Of a stretch of 64,000 bases of DNA, positions 9,125 through 17,846 are shown piece after piece. Origin of the DNA: Rubrobacter aplysinae. Its GTDB lineage: Bacteria; Actinomycetota; Rubrobacteria; Rubrobacterales; Rubrobacteraceae. Both the position numbers and the translations under genes were made by a program. How positions within the stretch are numbered: the first letter of the stretch is position 1; each line of letters begins with the position of its first letter. A model generated the notes under the pieces. That model worked only from the letters and a program-made list of their open reading frames with translations, was not told the DNA's origin and did not search any database. The stretch lies in contig NZ_LEKH01000001.1 in assembly GCF_001029505.1 (NCBI RefSeq), positions 248,001 through 312,000 of the forward strand, given 5' to 3'.

Positions 9125-10405
9125 ATGCTAGGAGCGTTGGCGAACGCCTGGCGGGTCCCGGACCTGCGGCAGAAGCTCTTGTTTACGGCGATGATGATCG
9201 CCCTGTACCGGCTCGGGGCCTTCGTACCGCTGCCGGGCGTCTCCGAGCAGGCCCGCGAGAGCGGCCTGCAGAACACCAATGCCGTGACGGGCCTATTCTC
9301 CGCGTTTACCGGCGGGGCTTTCAACAGCCTCTCGGTCTTCGCGCTCGGGATTATGCCGTACATCACGGCGGCCATCGTCATGCAGCTAATGACGGTCGCC
9401 ATCCCGAAGCTGCAGGAGCTCTCCCGCGAGGGCGAGACCGGGCAGCAGAAGATCACGCAGTACACCCGCTACTTTACGCTGGCGCTCGCGTTTATCCAGT
9501 CCATCGCGATGACCCTGTATCTCAGTTCAGGGGCGGGCGGCGTGGCCGCGCTGGCCGGGGCCGGGCCGGTAGACTACTTCCTGGTTATCGTCACCCTGAC
9601 CACCGGTGTGATGCTGACGATGTGGCTCGGCGAGCTCATAAGCCAGCACGGGCTCGGGAACGGCATCTCGCTCATTATCACGGCGGCGATTATCTCCCAG
9701 GCTCCGAGGGCGATACAGAGCCTCATCGAGGGTGGCAACGTAACCGTGATCATAATACTCGGCATCCTGCTGCTGCTGGTAGTCACGGCGATAGTGTTCG
9801 TAAACGAGGGTCAGCGGCGGATCCCGATCACCTACGCAAAGAAGCAGGTCGGGCGCCGCATGAGCCAGGGCGGCACTACTTACCTGCCGATGAAGGTGAA
9901 CATGGCGGGCGTCATCCCGATCATCTTCGCCTCCTCGCTGATGCTGTTCCCGGTGATACTCGGACAGATGGCGGGCGGCGGTACGGACTCGTTGTTGGGC
10001 CGGGTAGCCGCGTTCTTCGAGCCGGGTAGCATACCGTATCTGATCCCGTTCGCCGCGCTTATCATAATGTTCACCTACTTCTACACGGCGGTGCAGTTCA
10101 ACCCCGTGGAGCACGCCGACAACCTGAAGAAGCAGGGCGGCTATATACCGGGCATACGTCCCGGCGAGCCGACCGCGTTGTACCTGAACGGGGTGCTGAC
10201 GAGGCTCACGCTGTTCGGGGCGATCTTCCTCGCCGCCGTGGCGACCCTGCCGTACGCGATCACCGGCACGCTAAATCTGCCTCCGGGGCTGTTTATCGGG
10301 GGTACGTCTATTCTGATCGTGGTCGGCGTGTCGCTAGACTTCCTGCGGCAGCTAGAGAGTCAGCTAATGATGCGCAACTACGAAGGGTTCCTGAAGAAGA
10401 GATGA
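9125..10405 (+). CDS. secY: Protein translocase subunit SecY
   Basis: This 426-residue membrane protein is the channel subunit of the Sec translocon, acting with SecE, SecG and SecA. About ten hydrophobic helices are visible. The segments FVPLPGV, GIMPYITAAIVMQL and NGISLIITAAI are typical, and a cytosolic loop carries RRIPITYAKKQVGRRM. It lies in its usual place between rplO and adk. Confidence 0.97.
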   Translation: MLGALANAWRVPDLRQKLLFTAMMIALYRLGAFVPLPGVSEQARESGLQNTNAVTGLFSAFTGGAFNSLSVFALGIMPYITAAIVMQLMTVAIPKLQELSREGETGQQKITQYTRYFTLALAFIQSIAMTLYLSSGAGGVAALAGAGPVDYFLVIVTLTTGVMLTMWLGELISQHGLGNGISLIITAAIISQAPRAIQSLIEGGNVTVIIILGILLLLVVTAIVFVNEGQRRIPITYAKKQVGRRMSQGGTTYLPMKVNMAGVIPIIFASSLMLFPVILGQMAGGGTDSLLGRVAAFFEPGSIPYLIPFAALIIMFTYFYTAVQFNPVEHADNLKKQGGYIPGIRPGEPTALYLNGVLTRLTLFGAIFLAAVATLPYAITGTLNLPPGLFIGGTSILIVVGVSLDFLRQLESQLMMRNYEGFLKKR

Positions 10406-10412
10406 GGGGTGG

Positions 10413-11069
10413 ATGAGAGTAATACTTCTTGGCCCCCAGGGGGCGGGGAAAGGTACGCAGGCACAACAGCTCGCCGAACAGACCGGCGCGAAGCACGTCT
10501 CCACCGGAGACCTGGTGCGGGCCGAGATCAAAGAGGGCACCGAGCTCGGGCGCAAGATCCAGGAGTACAACGACCGCGGCGAGCTGGTGCCGGATGAGAT
10601 CATCGTCGAGATGGCCCGGCCGCACCTCGAAGGCGACGGCTGGCTCCTGGACGGCTTTCCGCGTAACGAGGCCCAGGCGCGCACCCTCGACGAGGGCCTC
10701 TCGGAAATGGGCCAGAGGCTGGACGGCGTGGTGGCGCTGGAGGCCCCGGATGACGAGCTGGTAGAGCGGCTCTCGGGGCGGCGCACGAGCCAGTCCACGG
10801 GCCGGATATACCACGTCGAGCACGACCCGCCGCCGGAGAACGGTCCCGACGAGGGGCCGTTCATCCAGCGCGAGGACGACGCCGAGGAGGCGATCCGTAA
10901 CCGGCTCGACATTTATCACGAGCAGACCGAGCCCCTCAAGGAATACTATGACGAGCAGGGCCTGCTCGTCACGGTGGACGCCACCCGGAGCATCCCCGAG
11001 GTCACGGAGGAAGTGTTGCGGGCGCTGGGCCACGCCGCCGGCGCCGGGGATCAAAAGGGAGAGTCTTGA
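10413..11069 (+). CDS. adk: Adenylate kinase
   Basis: This cytosolic enzyme converts AMP and ATP to two ADP. The P-loop GPQGAGKGTQ is at residues 7-16, DGFPRN near 84-89 is the NMP-binding motif, and the long LID domain runs from about residue 125. The LID has no Cys tetrad, so this is the zinc-free form. Length is 218 residues. Its TGA overlaps the TTG start of map. Confidence 0.97.
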   Translation: MRVILLGPQGAGKGTQAQQLAEQTGAKHVSTGDLVRAEIKEGTELGRKIQEYNDRGELVPDEIIVEMARPHLEGDGWLLDGFPRNEAQARTLDEGLSEMGQRLDGVVALEAPDDELVERLSGRRTSQSTGRIYHVEHDPPPENGPDEGPFIQREDDAEEAIRNRLDIYHEQTEPLKEYYDEQGLLVTVDATRSIPEVTEEVLRALGHAAGAGDQKGES

Positions 11070-11824
11070 TCGTCCGCAAGAGCAAGGGCGAGATAGAGAC
11101 GATGCGCGAGAGTGGCAAGATCACGGCCGGCTGCCTCGCCGCGCTCACGGCGGCCGTCAGGCCCGGCGTAACCACCGCCGAGCTGGACGAGCTCGCTGAC
11201 TCTTACATCCGCGAGCGCGAGGGCAAGCCGGAGTTCAAGGGCTATCAGGGCTTCCCTCGCTCCATCTGCGCCTCGCCGAACGCCATGATCGTGCACGGCA
11301 TTCCGGGCTCATACACCCTGGACGAGGGCGACATAATCTCGCTCGACGTCGGCACCCGCTTCGAGGGCTTCGTCTCCGACAGCGCCACCACCGTGCGCGT
11401 CGGCGCGGTGTCCGAGGAGGTGGACCGTCTGCTCCAGACCACCCAGGAGTGTCTCACGGCGGCTACGGAGCAGATGCGCCCCGGTAACAAGCTCGGGGAC
11501 GTCGGGTACGCGATACAGTCGCTCGCCGAGGGGCGCGGGTACGGCGTGATCCGGGACCTCGTCTCCCACGGCGTCGGAAGGCAGATGCACGAGGAGCCCC
11601 AGATCCCGAACTACGGCAAGCCTGGCAGCGGCACTCGTCTCCTACCAGGCATGACCTTCGCCATAGAGCCCATGGTCTCGCTGGGTAGCTACGAGATCGT
11701 GCTCGACGAGGAGGACGGCTGGTCCATCTACACCGCCGACGGGTCCATGGCCGCCCACTACGAGCACACCATTGCCGTGACCGAAGACGGCCCCGTGGTG
11801 CTAACCGCCCCGGCAGAAGGATAG
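11066..11824 (+). CDS. map: Methionine aminopeptidase, type I
   Basis: This 252-residue enzyme removes the initiator Met from nascent proteins. Metal ligands sit in the family motifs: LDVGTRFEGFVSDSATT (two Asp), SHGVGRQMHEEP (His), TFAIEPM (Glu) and YEHTIAVTEDG (Glu). It begins at TTG 11066, overlapping adk by 4 bases. It is the last gene before a 169-base gap that probably holds a promoter for infA. Confidence 0.97.
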   Translation: MIVRKSKGEIETMRESGKITAGCLAALTAAVRPGVTTAELDELADSYIREREGKPEFKGYQGFPRSICASPNAMIVHGIPGSYTLDEGDIISLDVGTRFEGFVSDSATTVRVGAVSEEVDRLLQTTQECLTAATEQMRPGNKLGDVGYAIQSLAEGRGYGVIRDLVSHGVGRQMHEEPQIPNYGKPGSGTRLLPGMTFAIEPMVSLGSYEIVLDEEDGWSIYTADGSMAAHYEHTIAVTEDGPVVLTAPAEG

Positions 11825-11850
11825 CTTGGGGGCCGGAAGTTCCAGGAGAG

Positions 11851-11880
11851 TTGGGAAGAGCGTCGGCCGCGTGGTAAGAT
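11851..11880 (+). promoter_or_regulatory. Possible promoter upstream of infA
   Basis: TTGGGA at 11851-11856 and TAAGAT at 11875-11880 are spaced by 18 bases, in the only sizeable gap inside the ribosomal cluster. A second region with two copies of GCGTTTGACT (11891-11910) lies downstream and could supply another -35 element. This is inferred from sequence only. Confidence 0.35.
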
Positions 11881-11890
11881 ATGCGACTGC

Positions 11891-11910
11891 GCGTTTGACT
11901 GCGTTTGACT
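11891..11910 (+). repeat. Two direct copies of GCGTTTGACT
   Basis: The 10-mer GCGTTTGACT is repeated exactly, end to end, between map and infA. Each copy contains TTGACT, a -35-like hexamer. It belongs to a wider pattern of short tandem repeats at gene boundaries in this window. Confidence 0.7.
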
Positions 11911-11993
11911 CCAACTGCATTCGAAAAGATCTGTCAGGCCTGTATACATAGCGGGCTCTGGCGCGGAGAGAAGAGGAGGTCCGGAGGAGGTCC

Positions 11994-12215
11994 TTGGCTA
12001 AAGAAGATGTCATAGAGGTAGAGGGTACGATCACGGAGGCCCTGCCCAACACGCAGTTCAGGGTGGAGCTCGAGAACGGGCACAACGTGCTGGCCCACAT
12101 CTCGGGCAAGATGCGGATGAACTACATTCGGATACTCCCCGGAGACAGGGTCAAGGTCGAGCTAAGCCCCTATGATCTCAGCCGGGGGCGCATCACCTAC
12201 CGGTTCAGGAATTAG
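11994..12215 (+). CDS. infA: Translation initiation factor IF-1
   Basis: This 73-residue OB-fold protein binds the ribosomal A site during initiation. The core [29 protein letters not shown] is nearly standard. The start is TTG at 11994. It is preceded by two near-identical GGAGGTCC blocks (11975-11982 and 11986-11993), giving a duplicated ribosome binding site. rpmJ follows. Confidence 0.96.
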   Translation: MAKEDVIEVEGTITEALPNTQFRVELENGHNVLAHISGKMRMNYIRILPGDRVKVELSPYDLSRGRITYRFRN

Positions 12216-12255
12216 AGACAGAGATTAGAAAGTTACAGGAGAGCGGAGGTAAGCG

Positions 12256-12369
12256 TTGAAGGTGAGGGCGAGCGTAAAACCAATCTGTGAGCGGTGCAAG
12301 GTGATCCGGCGCCGCGGCACGGTGCGGGTCATCTGTTCGAATCCCAGGCACAAGCAGAGGCAGGGCTAG
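12256..12369 (+). CDS. rpmJ: 50S ribosomal protein L36
   Basis: A 37-codon frame starts at TTG 12256, with GGAGGT 6 bases upstream, and ends at TAG 12367-12369. The peptide is the zinc-binding form of L36 with C11, C14, C27 and H32 as ligands. It lies between infA and rpsM as in most bacteria. It is easily missed because of its size and TTG start. Confidence 0.95.
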   Translation: MKVRASVKPICERCKVIRRRGTVRVICSNPRHKQRQG

Positions 12370-12371
12370 TT

Positions 12372-12743
12372 ATGGCGCGAATAGCCGGGATAGACCTCCC
12401 GAGGGAGAAGCGGGTCGAGATCGGGCTGACCTATATATATGGCATCGGCCACTCGACGGCACGCAGGATCGTGCAGGAGACCGGCGTGGACCGGAACACG
12501 AAGGTCCGGGACCTGGCCGAGGGCGAGGTCGGCTCCATCAGGAGCTACATAGACCAGAATCTAGAGGTCGAGGGCGACCTGCGCCGCGAGCAGCAGCAGA
12601 ACATCCGGCGGCTGGTCGACATCGGCTGCTACCGGGGTATCCGGCATCGCCGGAGCCTGCCGGTCCGCGGGCAGCGGACAAAGACCAACGCCCGCCAGCG
12701 CAAGGGTCCGAAGCCGTCCATAGGCGGGAGGAAGAAGAGGTAG
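12372..12743 (+). CDS. rpsM: 30S ribosomal protein S13
   Basis: From the ATG at 12372 the protein has 123 residues and begins [21 protein letters not shown], the standard S13 start. The C-terminal [14 protein letters not shown] reaches towards the P-site tRNA. The frame is open further upstream through rpmJ, but homology starts at this ATG. It abuts rpsK. Confidence 0.97.
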   Translation: MARIAGIDLPREKRVEIGLTYIYGIGHSTARRIVQETGVDRNTKVRDLAEGEVGSIRSYIDQNLEVEGDLRREQQQNIRRLVDIGCYRGIRHRRSLPVRGQRTKTNARQRKGPKPSIGGRKKR

Positions 12744-13145
12744 ATGGGTAGACAGCGCACCAGAGGAGCCAGCCGGACGCGGCGCAAAGCCCGCAAGAAT
12801 ATCTCGACCGGCGTGGTCCACATAAAGAGCTCGTTCAACAACACCATCGTGAGCGTCTCCGACCAGGAGGGCAACGCCATAGCCTGGGAGTCTGCGGGTG
12901 CTCTGGGCTTCAAGGGCAGCCGCAAATCCACGCCCTACGCCGCCCAGATGACGGCAGAGAGCGTGGCGAACAAGGCGATGGATCAGGGCGTGAAGCGGGT
13001 GGACATCGAGGTCAAGGGCCACGGCTCGGGCCGCGACATGGCCGCCCGGACCTTCCAGGCCATGGGCATCGAGGTGCTCGGCATAAAGGACGTAACCGGC
13101 CAGCCGCACAACGGCTGCCGCGCCTCCAAGCGTCGTCGGGGCTAG
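12744..13145 (+). CDS. rpsK: 30S ribosomal protein S11
   Basis: This 133-residue S11 helps form the mRNA exit path with S7. The segments [24 protein letters not shown] and the C-terminal [18 protein letters not shown] are conserved. An 87-base spacer separates it from rpsD. Confidence 0.97.
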   Translation: MGRQRTRGASRTRRKARKNISTGVVHIKSSFNNTIVSVSDQEGNAIAWESAGALGFKGSRKSTPYAAQMTAESVANKAMDQGVKRVDIEVKGHGSGRDMAARTFQAMGIEVLGIKDVTGQPHNGCRASKRRRG

Positions 13146-13232
13146 CCAGGAGCAGAGTCGGCCCCGGCGCGCTACGCGCGTCCAGCCATACGCACACACG
13201 CAGAAAACCGTTAGAGAGCGTAAGGAGCAGCA

Positions 13233-13835
13233 GTGTCACGTTATCTAGGACCTAGAGGAAGGCGGGACCGCCGCGCCGGGGTGCAACTCTCCGCCATGCG
13301 GAAGAACCCGCTGGAGAGGAAGCCCTACCCGCCGGGTGAGCATGGCCGGGGCAGGATGCGCCAGACGGAGTACGGCGTCCGCCTCCTGGAGAAGCAGAAG
13401 GCCCGCTGGTACTACGGGGTATCGGAGAAGCAGTTCCACCGGACCTACGTGAAGGCGACCAGGATGCAGGGCGTCACCGGCGAGAGCCTGTTGCAGCTAA
13501 TGGAGCTCCGGGTGGATAACGTGGTGTACCGGATGGGGTTCGCCTCCAGCCGGCCCCAGGCCCGGCAGCTCGTCGGCCACGGCCACTTCCAGATAAACGG
13601 TCACAAGCACGACATACCGTCCGCGGCCCTCAAGCCCGACGACGTGCTGACTGTGCGCGAGAAGAGCCGTAATCTCGCCCCGATACAGAACGCCGTCGAG
13701 GAGGTAGTCGCGGTGCCGCCGTGGTTGGAGGCCGACCACGACAACTTTACCGGGCGCGTGCTGCACGTCCCGGCCCGCGACGAGATAGACACTCCCGTCG
13801 AGGAGCAGCTCATCATCGAGTTCTACAGCCGCTAG
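13233..13835 (+). CDS. rpsD: 30S ribosomal protein S4
   Basis: This 200-residue S4 starts small-subunit assembly. The S4 RNA-binding domain is seen as LELRVDNVVYRMGFASSRPQARQLVGHGHFQINGHK from about residue 90. The N-terminus has no Cys ligands, so it is the zinc-free type. The start codon is GTG at 13233, after GTAAGGAGCAGCA. rpoA is 107 bases downstream. Confidence 0.96.
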   Translation: MSRYLGPRGRRDRRAGVQLSAMRKNPLERKPYPPGEHGRGRMRQTEYGVRLLEKQKARWYYGVSEKQFHRTYVKATRMQGVTGESLLQLMELRVDNVVYRMGFASSRPQARQLVGHGHFQINGHKHDIPSAALKPDDVLTVREKSRNLAPIQNAVEEVVAVPPWLEADHDNFTGRVLHVPARDEIDTPVEEQLIIEFYSR

Positions 13836-13942
13836 GCTCGAAGAGCTCCGGTCGGACCAGATGGTTTGGCCGATGATCCGGGCGCTACAGAGGTGCAGGG
13901 GCCTGGAGGCATTCAAAACACGGCAGAGGGTAGAGAAAGAGT

Positions 13943-14881
13943 ATGTTGGATATAGCGCCACCCCGTTTCAGGGTGGAAGAGGAAGAACAGAACAGGGCGG
14001 TCTTCGTCGCCGAGCCGCTCCCGAGGGGGCTGGGCCACACGCTGGGCAACTCCCTGCGGCGGGCGATGCTCTCGGGGCTTACCGGCTCCGCCGTCACCAA
14101 GGTGCGTATAGAGGGTGTCTCCCACGAGTTCTCGACGCTCGAAGGCGTCAAGGAGGACGTTGTGGACCTCATCCTCAACGTCAAGGAGCTGAAGTTCAAG
14201 CTCGAACGGGACGAGCCGATAGAGCTCGAGATCTCCAGGAGCGGGCCGGCCCAGGTTACCGCCGAGGACATAGAGCTCAAGGCCGACGTGGAGACCGTGA
14301 ACCCCGACCAGTACGTCGCCAGCGTCTCGGAAGGCGGTACTCTCGAGATGCGCCTGACGGTCGAGCGGGGCCAGGGCTACGTGCGCGCCGAGCAGAACAA
14401 GTCCGACGCCGATCCCATAGGTGTGATCGCGGTAGACTCCTTGTTCTCGCCGGTCCAGAGGGTCAACTACACCGTCTCCGAGACCCGCGCCGGCTCCCGG
14501 ACGGATCTCGACTCGCTCTCGATAGAGGTGTTTACCGACGGCCGCGTCGCGCCCCAGGACGCCCTACAAGAGGCCGCCAAGCAGCTTACCGAGGTTCTCG
14601 GGCTATTTACCGACGATCAGGGGGTGCAGCAGAGCGGGCAGCCCCAGGGCGGGCGCACCGGGCGTCCGGTCATAAACGACGAGCGTCCCGTGGAGGATCT
14701 GGAGCTCACCGTGCGCTCCTACAACTGTCTCAAGCGCGAGGGCGTGGACACCATCGGGCAGCTCGCGACGATGACCGAGGAAGAGCTCATGAACATCCGG
14801 AACCTCGGCATGAAGAGCGTGGACGAGATCCGCTCGAAGCTCACCGAGTACGGGTATTCCATGGAGAGTGAGGGGCTGTGA
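13943..14881 (+). CDS. rpoA: DNA-directed RNA polymerase subunit alpha
   Basis: This 312-residue alpha subunit forms the dimer that nucleates RNA polymerase. The N-terminal domain shows PLPRGLGHTLGNSLRRAMLS near residues 28-47. A linker rich in Gly and Gln follows. The C-terminal domain (from about 245) carries LELTVRSYNCLKREGV and NLGMKSVDEI, which bind UP-element DNA and activators. Its stop overlaps the GTG start of rplQ. Confidence 0.97.
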   Translation: MLDIAPPRFRVEEEEQNRAVFVAEPLPRGLGHTLGNSLRRAMLSGLTGSAVTKVRIEGVSHEFSTLEGVKEDVVDLILNVKELKFKLERDEPIELEISRSGPAQVTAEDIELKADVETVNPDQYVASVSEGGTLEMRLTVERGQGYVRAEQNKSDADPIGVIAVDSLFSPVQRVNYTVSETRAGSRTDLDSLSIEVFTDGRVAPQDALQEAAKQLTEVLGLFTDDQGVQQSGQPQGGRTGRPVINDERPVEDLELTVRSYNCLKREGVDTIGQLATMTEEELMNIRNLGMKSVDEIRSKLTEYGYSMESEGL

Positions 14882-15249
14882 GACACGCTAAGAAGGGACG
14901 CAGGCTGGGCAAGGACTCCCAGCACCGGCGGCTGATGCTAGGCACGATGGCCGGTCAGGTCATAAGCCACGGCCGCATCAAGACCACCCCGACCCGGGCC
15001 AAGGAGGTCCGGGGCGTGGTGGACCGGCTGGTAACCATAGCCAAGCGCGACGACATCGCCTCGCGCCGGCGGGCGGCTGTAGTGGTCAAGGACAAGCAGA
15101 TCGTGCGCCAGCTATTCGAGGACGTTGCGCCGGATCTGGACGACCGCAACTCCGGCTACACCCGCATCCTCAAGCTCGGCCCGCGCAAGGGCGACGGGGC
15201 GGAGCAGGTGTACCTGGAGCTGGTCAACTACGATCCGTCCCAGAGCTAG
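14878..15249 (+). CDS. rplQ: 50S ribosomal protein L17
   Basis: This 123-residue L17 begins RHAKKGRRLGKDSQHRRLMLG and contains GRIKTTPTRAKE. It lies near the tunnel exit. The start is GTG at 14878 with a 4-base overlap to rpoA. It is the last gene of the ribosomal run, and a strong hairpin follows at 15327. Confidence 0.97.
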   Translation: MRHAKKGRRLGKDSQHRRLMLGTMAGQVISHGRIKTTPTRAKEVRGVVDRLVTIAKRDDIASRRRAAVVVKDKQIVRQLFEDVAPDLDDRNSGYTRILKLGPRKGDGAEQVYLELVNYDPSQS

Positions 15250-15326
15250 CGGCGGGCTAGCTGTAAGCCGGCGGTAAGAAGAGGTAAACGTAGCCGGCGG
15301 GAGGAAAAGTCCCGGGCTGTACGAAC

Positions 15327-15357
15327 GGGGGGTCCGCCATTGCGGGTCCCCCATTTT
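15327..15357 (+). terminator. Intrinsic terminator after rplQ, overlapping the ecfA1 start
   Basis: Arms 15327-15337 and 15342-15352 form an 11-base-pair stem (two G-U pairs) with a CATT loop, followed by ATTTT. This is a classic rho-independent terminator for the alpha operon. The T-run includes the TTG start of ecfA1 at 15356. Confidence 0.75.
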
Positions 15358-16177
15358 GCGCTGCGAGGGGCTCCGCTTCCGCTATCCGGGTGCTGAGTCT
15401 GACGCCCTGGTTGATGTGGGATTCGGGATCCACCCCGGAGAGTACGTCGGCGTCGTCGGGGCCAACGGGGGCGGGAAGTCCACCCTGGTGCGGCTGCTGA
15501 ACGGGCTGCTGATCCCGGGCTCCGGCCGGGTCGAGGTGGCCGGGTACGATCCCGCATCGCGGCCCGCCGATGTACGCCGCGTGCTGGGAATACTGTTCCA
15601 GAACCCCGACAACGGGCTCGTGGCGCCTTTCGTCGAGGACGACGTCGCGTTCGGACTGGAGAACCTCGGCGTCGAACGCTCCCGAATGCGGCAGAGGGTG
15701 GGCGAGGCCATAGCCGGGGTCGGCCTCTCGGGCTACGAGCGCCGGGAGGTCTCCACGCTCTCCGGCGGGGAGAAGCAGCGCGTCGCACTCGCCGGGCTAC
15801 TGGCCGTGGAGCCCGAGATACTGGTACTCGACGAGCCGACCTCGATGCTCGACGCGGCCGGCAGGCGTGAGGTGCTGGAGCGGGTCCGCTCCCTGCGCGG
15901 GGGGCGGACCGTGTTGCACGTCACCCACCACCTCGACGAGCTACTGTACGCGGACCGGGTGCTCGTGCTCGGCGGCGGGCGCATCGTCGCCGAGACCAAC
16001 CCCGCCGCGCTGGTCTCCGATCCCGAGCTGATGGCCGAGAACCGGCTCGTCGCGCCGCCAGTGCAGCGCCTGGCCGCCGCCCTTGGTCTGGAGGCGGGGG
16101 ATTTCCGGGAGGCGGAGGACCTCGCAGAGGCCGTGCTGGAGCGTCTGGAGAGTACGGGGAGCGTGGGCCGGGCGTGA
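15356..16177 (+). CDS. ecfA1: ECF transporter ATPase, first copy
   Basis: This is one of two ATPases of an energy-coupling-factor vitamin or metal importer. It has Walker A GANGGGKST near residues 36-44, the Q-loop LFQNPDNGLVAPFVEDDVAFG, signature LSGGEKQRVALAG and Walker B ILVLDEPT. The only workable start is TTG at 15356, inside the T-run of the upstream terminator and without a ribosome binding site. That suggests leaderless or reinitiated translation. It overlaps ecfA2 by 4 bases. Confidence 0.93.
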   Translation: MRCEGLRFRYPGAESDALVDVGFGIHPGEYVGVVGANGGGKSTLVRLLNGLLIPGSGRVEVAGYDPASRPADVRRVLGILFQNPDNGLVAPFVEDDVAFGLENLGVERSRMRQRVGEAIAGVGLSGYERREVSTLSGGEKQRVALAGLLAVEPEILVLDEPTSMLDAAGRREVLERVRSLRGGRTVLHVTHHLDELLYADRVLVLGGGRIVAETNPAALVSDPELMAENRLVAPPVQRLAAALGLEAGDFREAEDLAEAVLERLESTGSVGRA

Positions 16178-17004
16178 GGCTGGAGCTGGATAAGGTGAGC
16201 CACGTGTACGCGGCCGGCACGAGGTCGGAGAAGGCGGCGCTCCATGACGTCTCGGTCTCGGTGGAGTCGGGGGAGATGCTGGGTATCGTGGGCGGCACGG
16301 GCTCCGGCAAGAGCACTTTGGCCCAGCATTTGAACCTCTTGCTGGAGCCTACCTCCGGGCGTGTGCTAGCCGATGGCGTGGACGCCGCCACGCTGAACAG
16401 GAGCGAGCTCAGGCGGAGGGTCGGGCTCGTGTTCCAGTTCCCGGAGCAGGCGCTCTTCGCACCGACGGTAGAAGAGGACGTTGGCTTCGCGCCGCGACAG
16501 ATCGGGCTCGAGACGGAGGAGACCGGGAGGCGGGTGCGGGAGGCGCTCGCCGCGCTATCCGTGGAGCACCTGTCGAGCCGCGCCCCGCACGCCCTCTCCG
16601 GTGGGGAGCGGCGCCGGGTCGCGATAGCGGGGGTGCTGGCGATGCGGCCCGAGGTTCTGGTCCTGGACGAGCCGACGGCGGGGCTGGACCCTGCAGCCCG
16701 CAGGGATCTCCTCCAGGTGCTGCGCAACATCTGGGCCGGTGGGGGCTCGGTGGTGCTCGTCTCGCACGATCTGGACGAGGTGGCCGAGGTCGCGGACCGG
16801 GTGTGCGCGCTGGAGGATGGCTCCATCCGGGCGCTCGGGACCCCGGCCGAGGTATTCTACTCCGAGCCCGGGCTGCGGCCAGAGACGGTCCGGGTGGCGT
16901 CGCGCGTCGGCGAACGGGCGCCGGAGGTCGGTCGTCCCGTGACCTACGAGCAGACGCTACGGAGCCTGGGAGAGCTGTTGGAGAGCCGGGAGGGGCGGGG
17001 GTGA
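16174..17004 (+). CDS. ecfA2: ECF transporter ATPase, second copy
   Basis: The second ATPase of the ECF module, 276 residues. It has Walker A GGTGSGKST near 34-42, the Q-loop VFQFPEQALFAPTVEEDVGF, signature LSGGERRRVAIAG and Walker B VLVLDEPTAG. It pairs with EcfA1 as a heterodimer that powers EcfT. It starts at GTG 16174 within the end of ecfA1. No substrate-binding S component is nearby, so the module may serve several S proteins encoded elsewhere. Confidence 0.95.
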   Translation: MRLELDKVSHVYAAGTRSEKAALHDVSVSVESGEMLGIVGGTGSGKSTLAQHLNLLLEPTSGRVLADGVDAATLNRSELRRRVGLVFQFPEQALFAPTVEEDVGFAPRQIGLETEETGRRVREALAALSVEHLSSRAPHALSGGERRRVAIAGVLAMRPEVLVLDEPTAGLDPAARRDLLQVLRNIWAGGGSVVLVSHDLDEVAEVADRVCALEDGSIRALGTPAEVFYSEPGLRPETVRVASRVGERAPEVGRPVTYEQTLRSLGELLESREGRG

Positions 17005-17011
17005 GTCATCC

Positions 17012-17809
17012 GTGAGCTTCCGGGGGCTCGGGCAGTTCCACGCGGCCGACTCGCTGCTGCACCGTCTGGATCCCCGGGCGAAGATCCTGGCCGTGCTCCT
17101 GATCGCCGCCGGGCTGTTCTTGGTCGAATCCATAGCCGGTTTGCTCGCGGTCGGAGCTTTCGTGACGGCCCTGGTGGTGGTCGCCCGGATACCGCTCCCG
17201 GGCTTTCTGCGGATGCTGCGGCCGGTCGCCCTCGTGGTGGCGTTTACCGCGATCTTCCAGGTGCTGTTCGTGCGGGAAGGGGATCTGCTCTTCTCTCTCT
17301 GGGTGGTCGAGGTGTACTCGGGAGGGCTGCGGCTGGCGCTCTTCCTGGCGCTCAGGATACTAGTGCTCGTCGCCGCGGCCGCGCTGCTGACCGCGACTAC
17401 ATCCCCGATCTCGCTGACGGACGGGCTGGAGGACCTGCTTTCGCCGCTGAAAAAGCTGAGGTTCCCTTCCCACGAGGTTGCGATGATGATGACGATAGCC
17501 CTGCGCTTTATCCCGACGCTCTACGATGAGGCCCGGAAGATCACGACCGCCCAGAAGGCGCGCGGGGCGGACTTCGAGAGCGGTGGCCTGATAGGCCGGC
17601 TGCGGGCGTTGCTACCGATGCTAATACCCCTGACGGTGGGCGCGTTCGCCAGAGCCGACGAGCTGGCCGAGGCGATGGAGAGCCGGGGATACGCCGGGGG
17701 CGGGGGACGCACCCGCTACCGGGAGCTCCGCTTCGGCGCGCTTGACGCGGCCGCCCTCGTAGTAGCCGCGCTCGTCCCTCTCGGGGGCCTCCTGGGAGAC
17801 CTCGTATGA
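17012..17809 (+). CDS. ecfT: ECF transporter transmembrane protein EcfT
   Basis: This 265-residue membrane protein couples the two ATPases to an S component. It starts SFRGLGQFHAADSLLHRLDPRAKI, the usual EcfT start. Several hydrophobic helices follow. Two coupling motifs are present: KARGAD near residue 187 and MESRGYAGG near 226. Gene order ecfA-ecfA-ecfT-truA matches group II ECF loci of Firmicutes. Confidence 0.95.
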   Translation: MSFRGLGQFHAADSLLHRLDPRAKILAVLLIAAGLFLVESIAGLLAVGAFVTALVVVARIPLPGFLRMLRPVALVVAFTAIFQVLFVREGDLLFSLWVVEVYSGGLRLALFLALRILVLVAAAALLTATTSPISLTDGLEDLLSPLKKLRFPSHEVAMMMTIALRFIPTLYDEARKITTAQKARGADFESGGLIGRLRALLPMLIPLTVGAFARADELAEAMESRGYAGGGGRTRYRELRFGALDAAALVVAALVPLGGLLGDLV

Positions 17810-17846
17810 CGAGGTCATCCCGGCGTCTGCAAGGTTCCTGGGGCCT

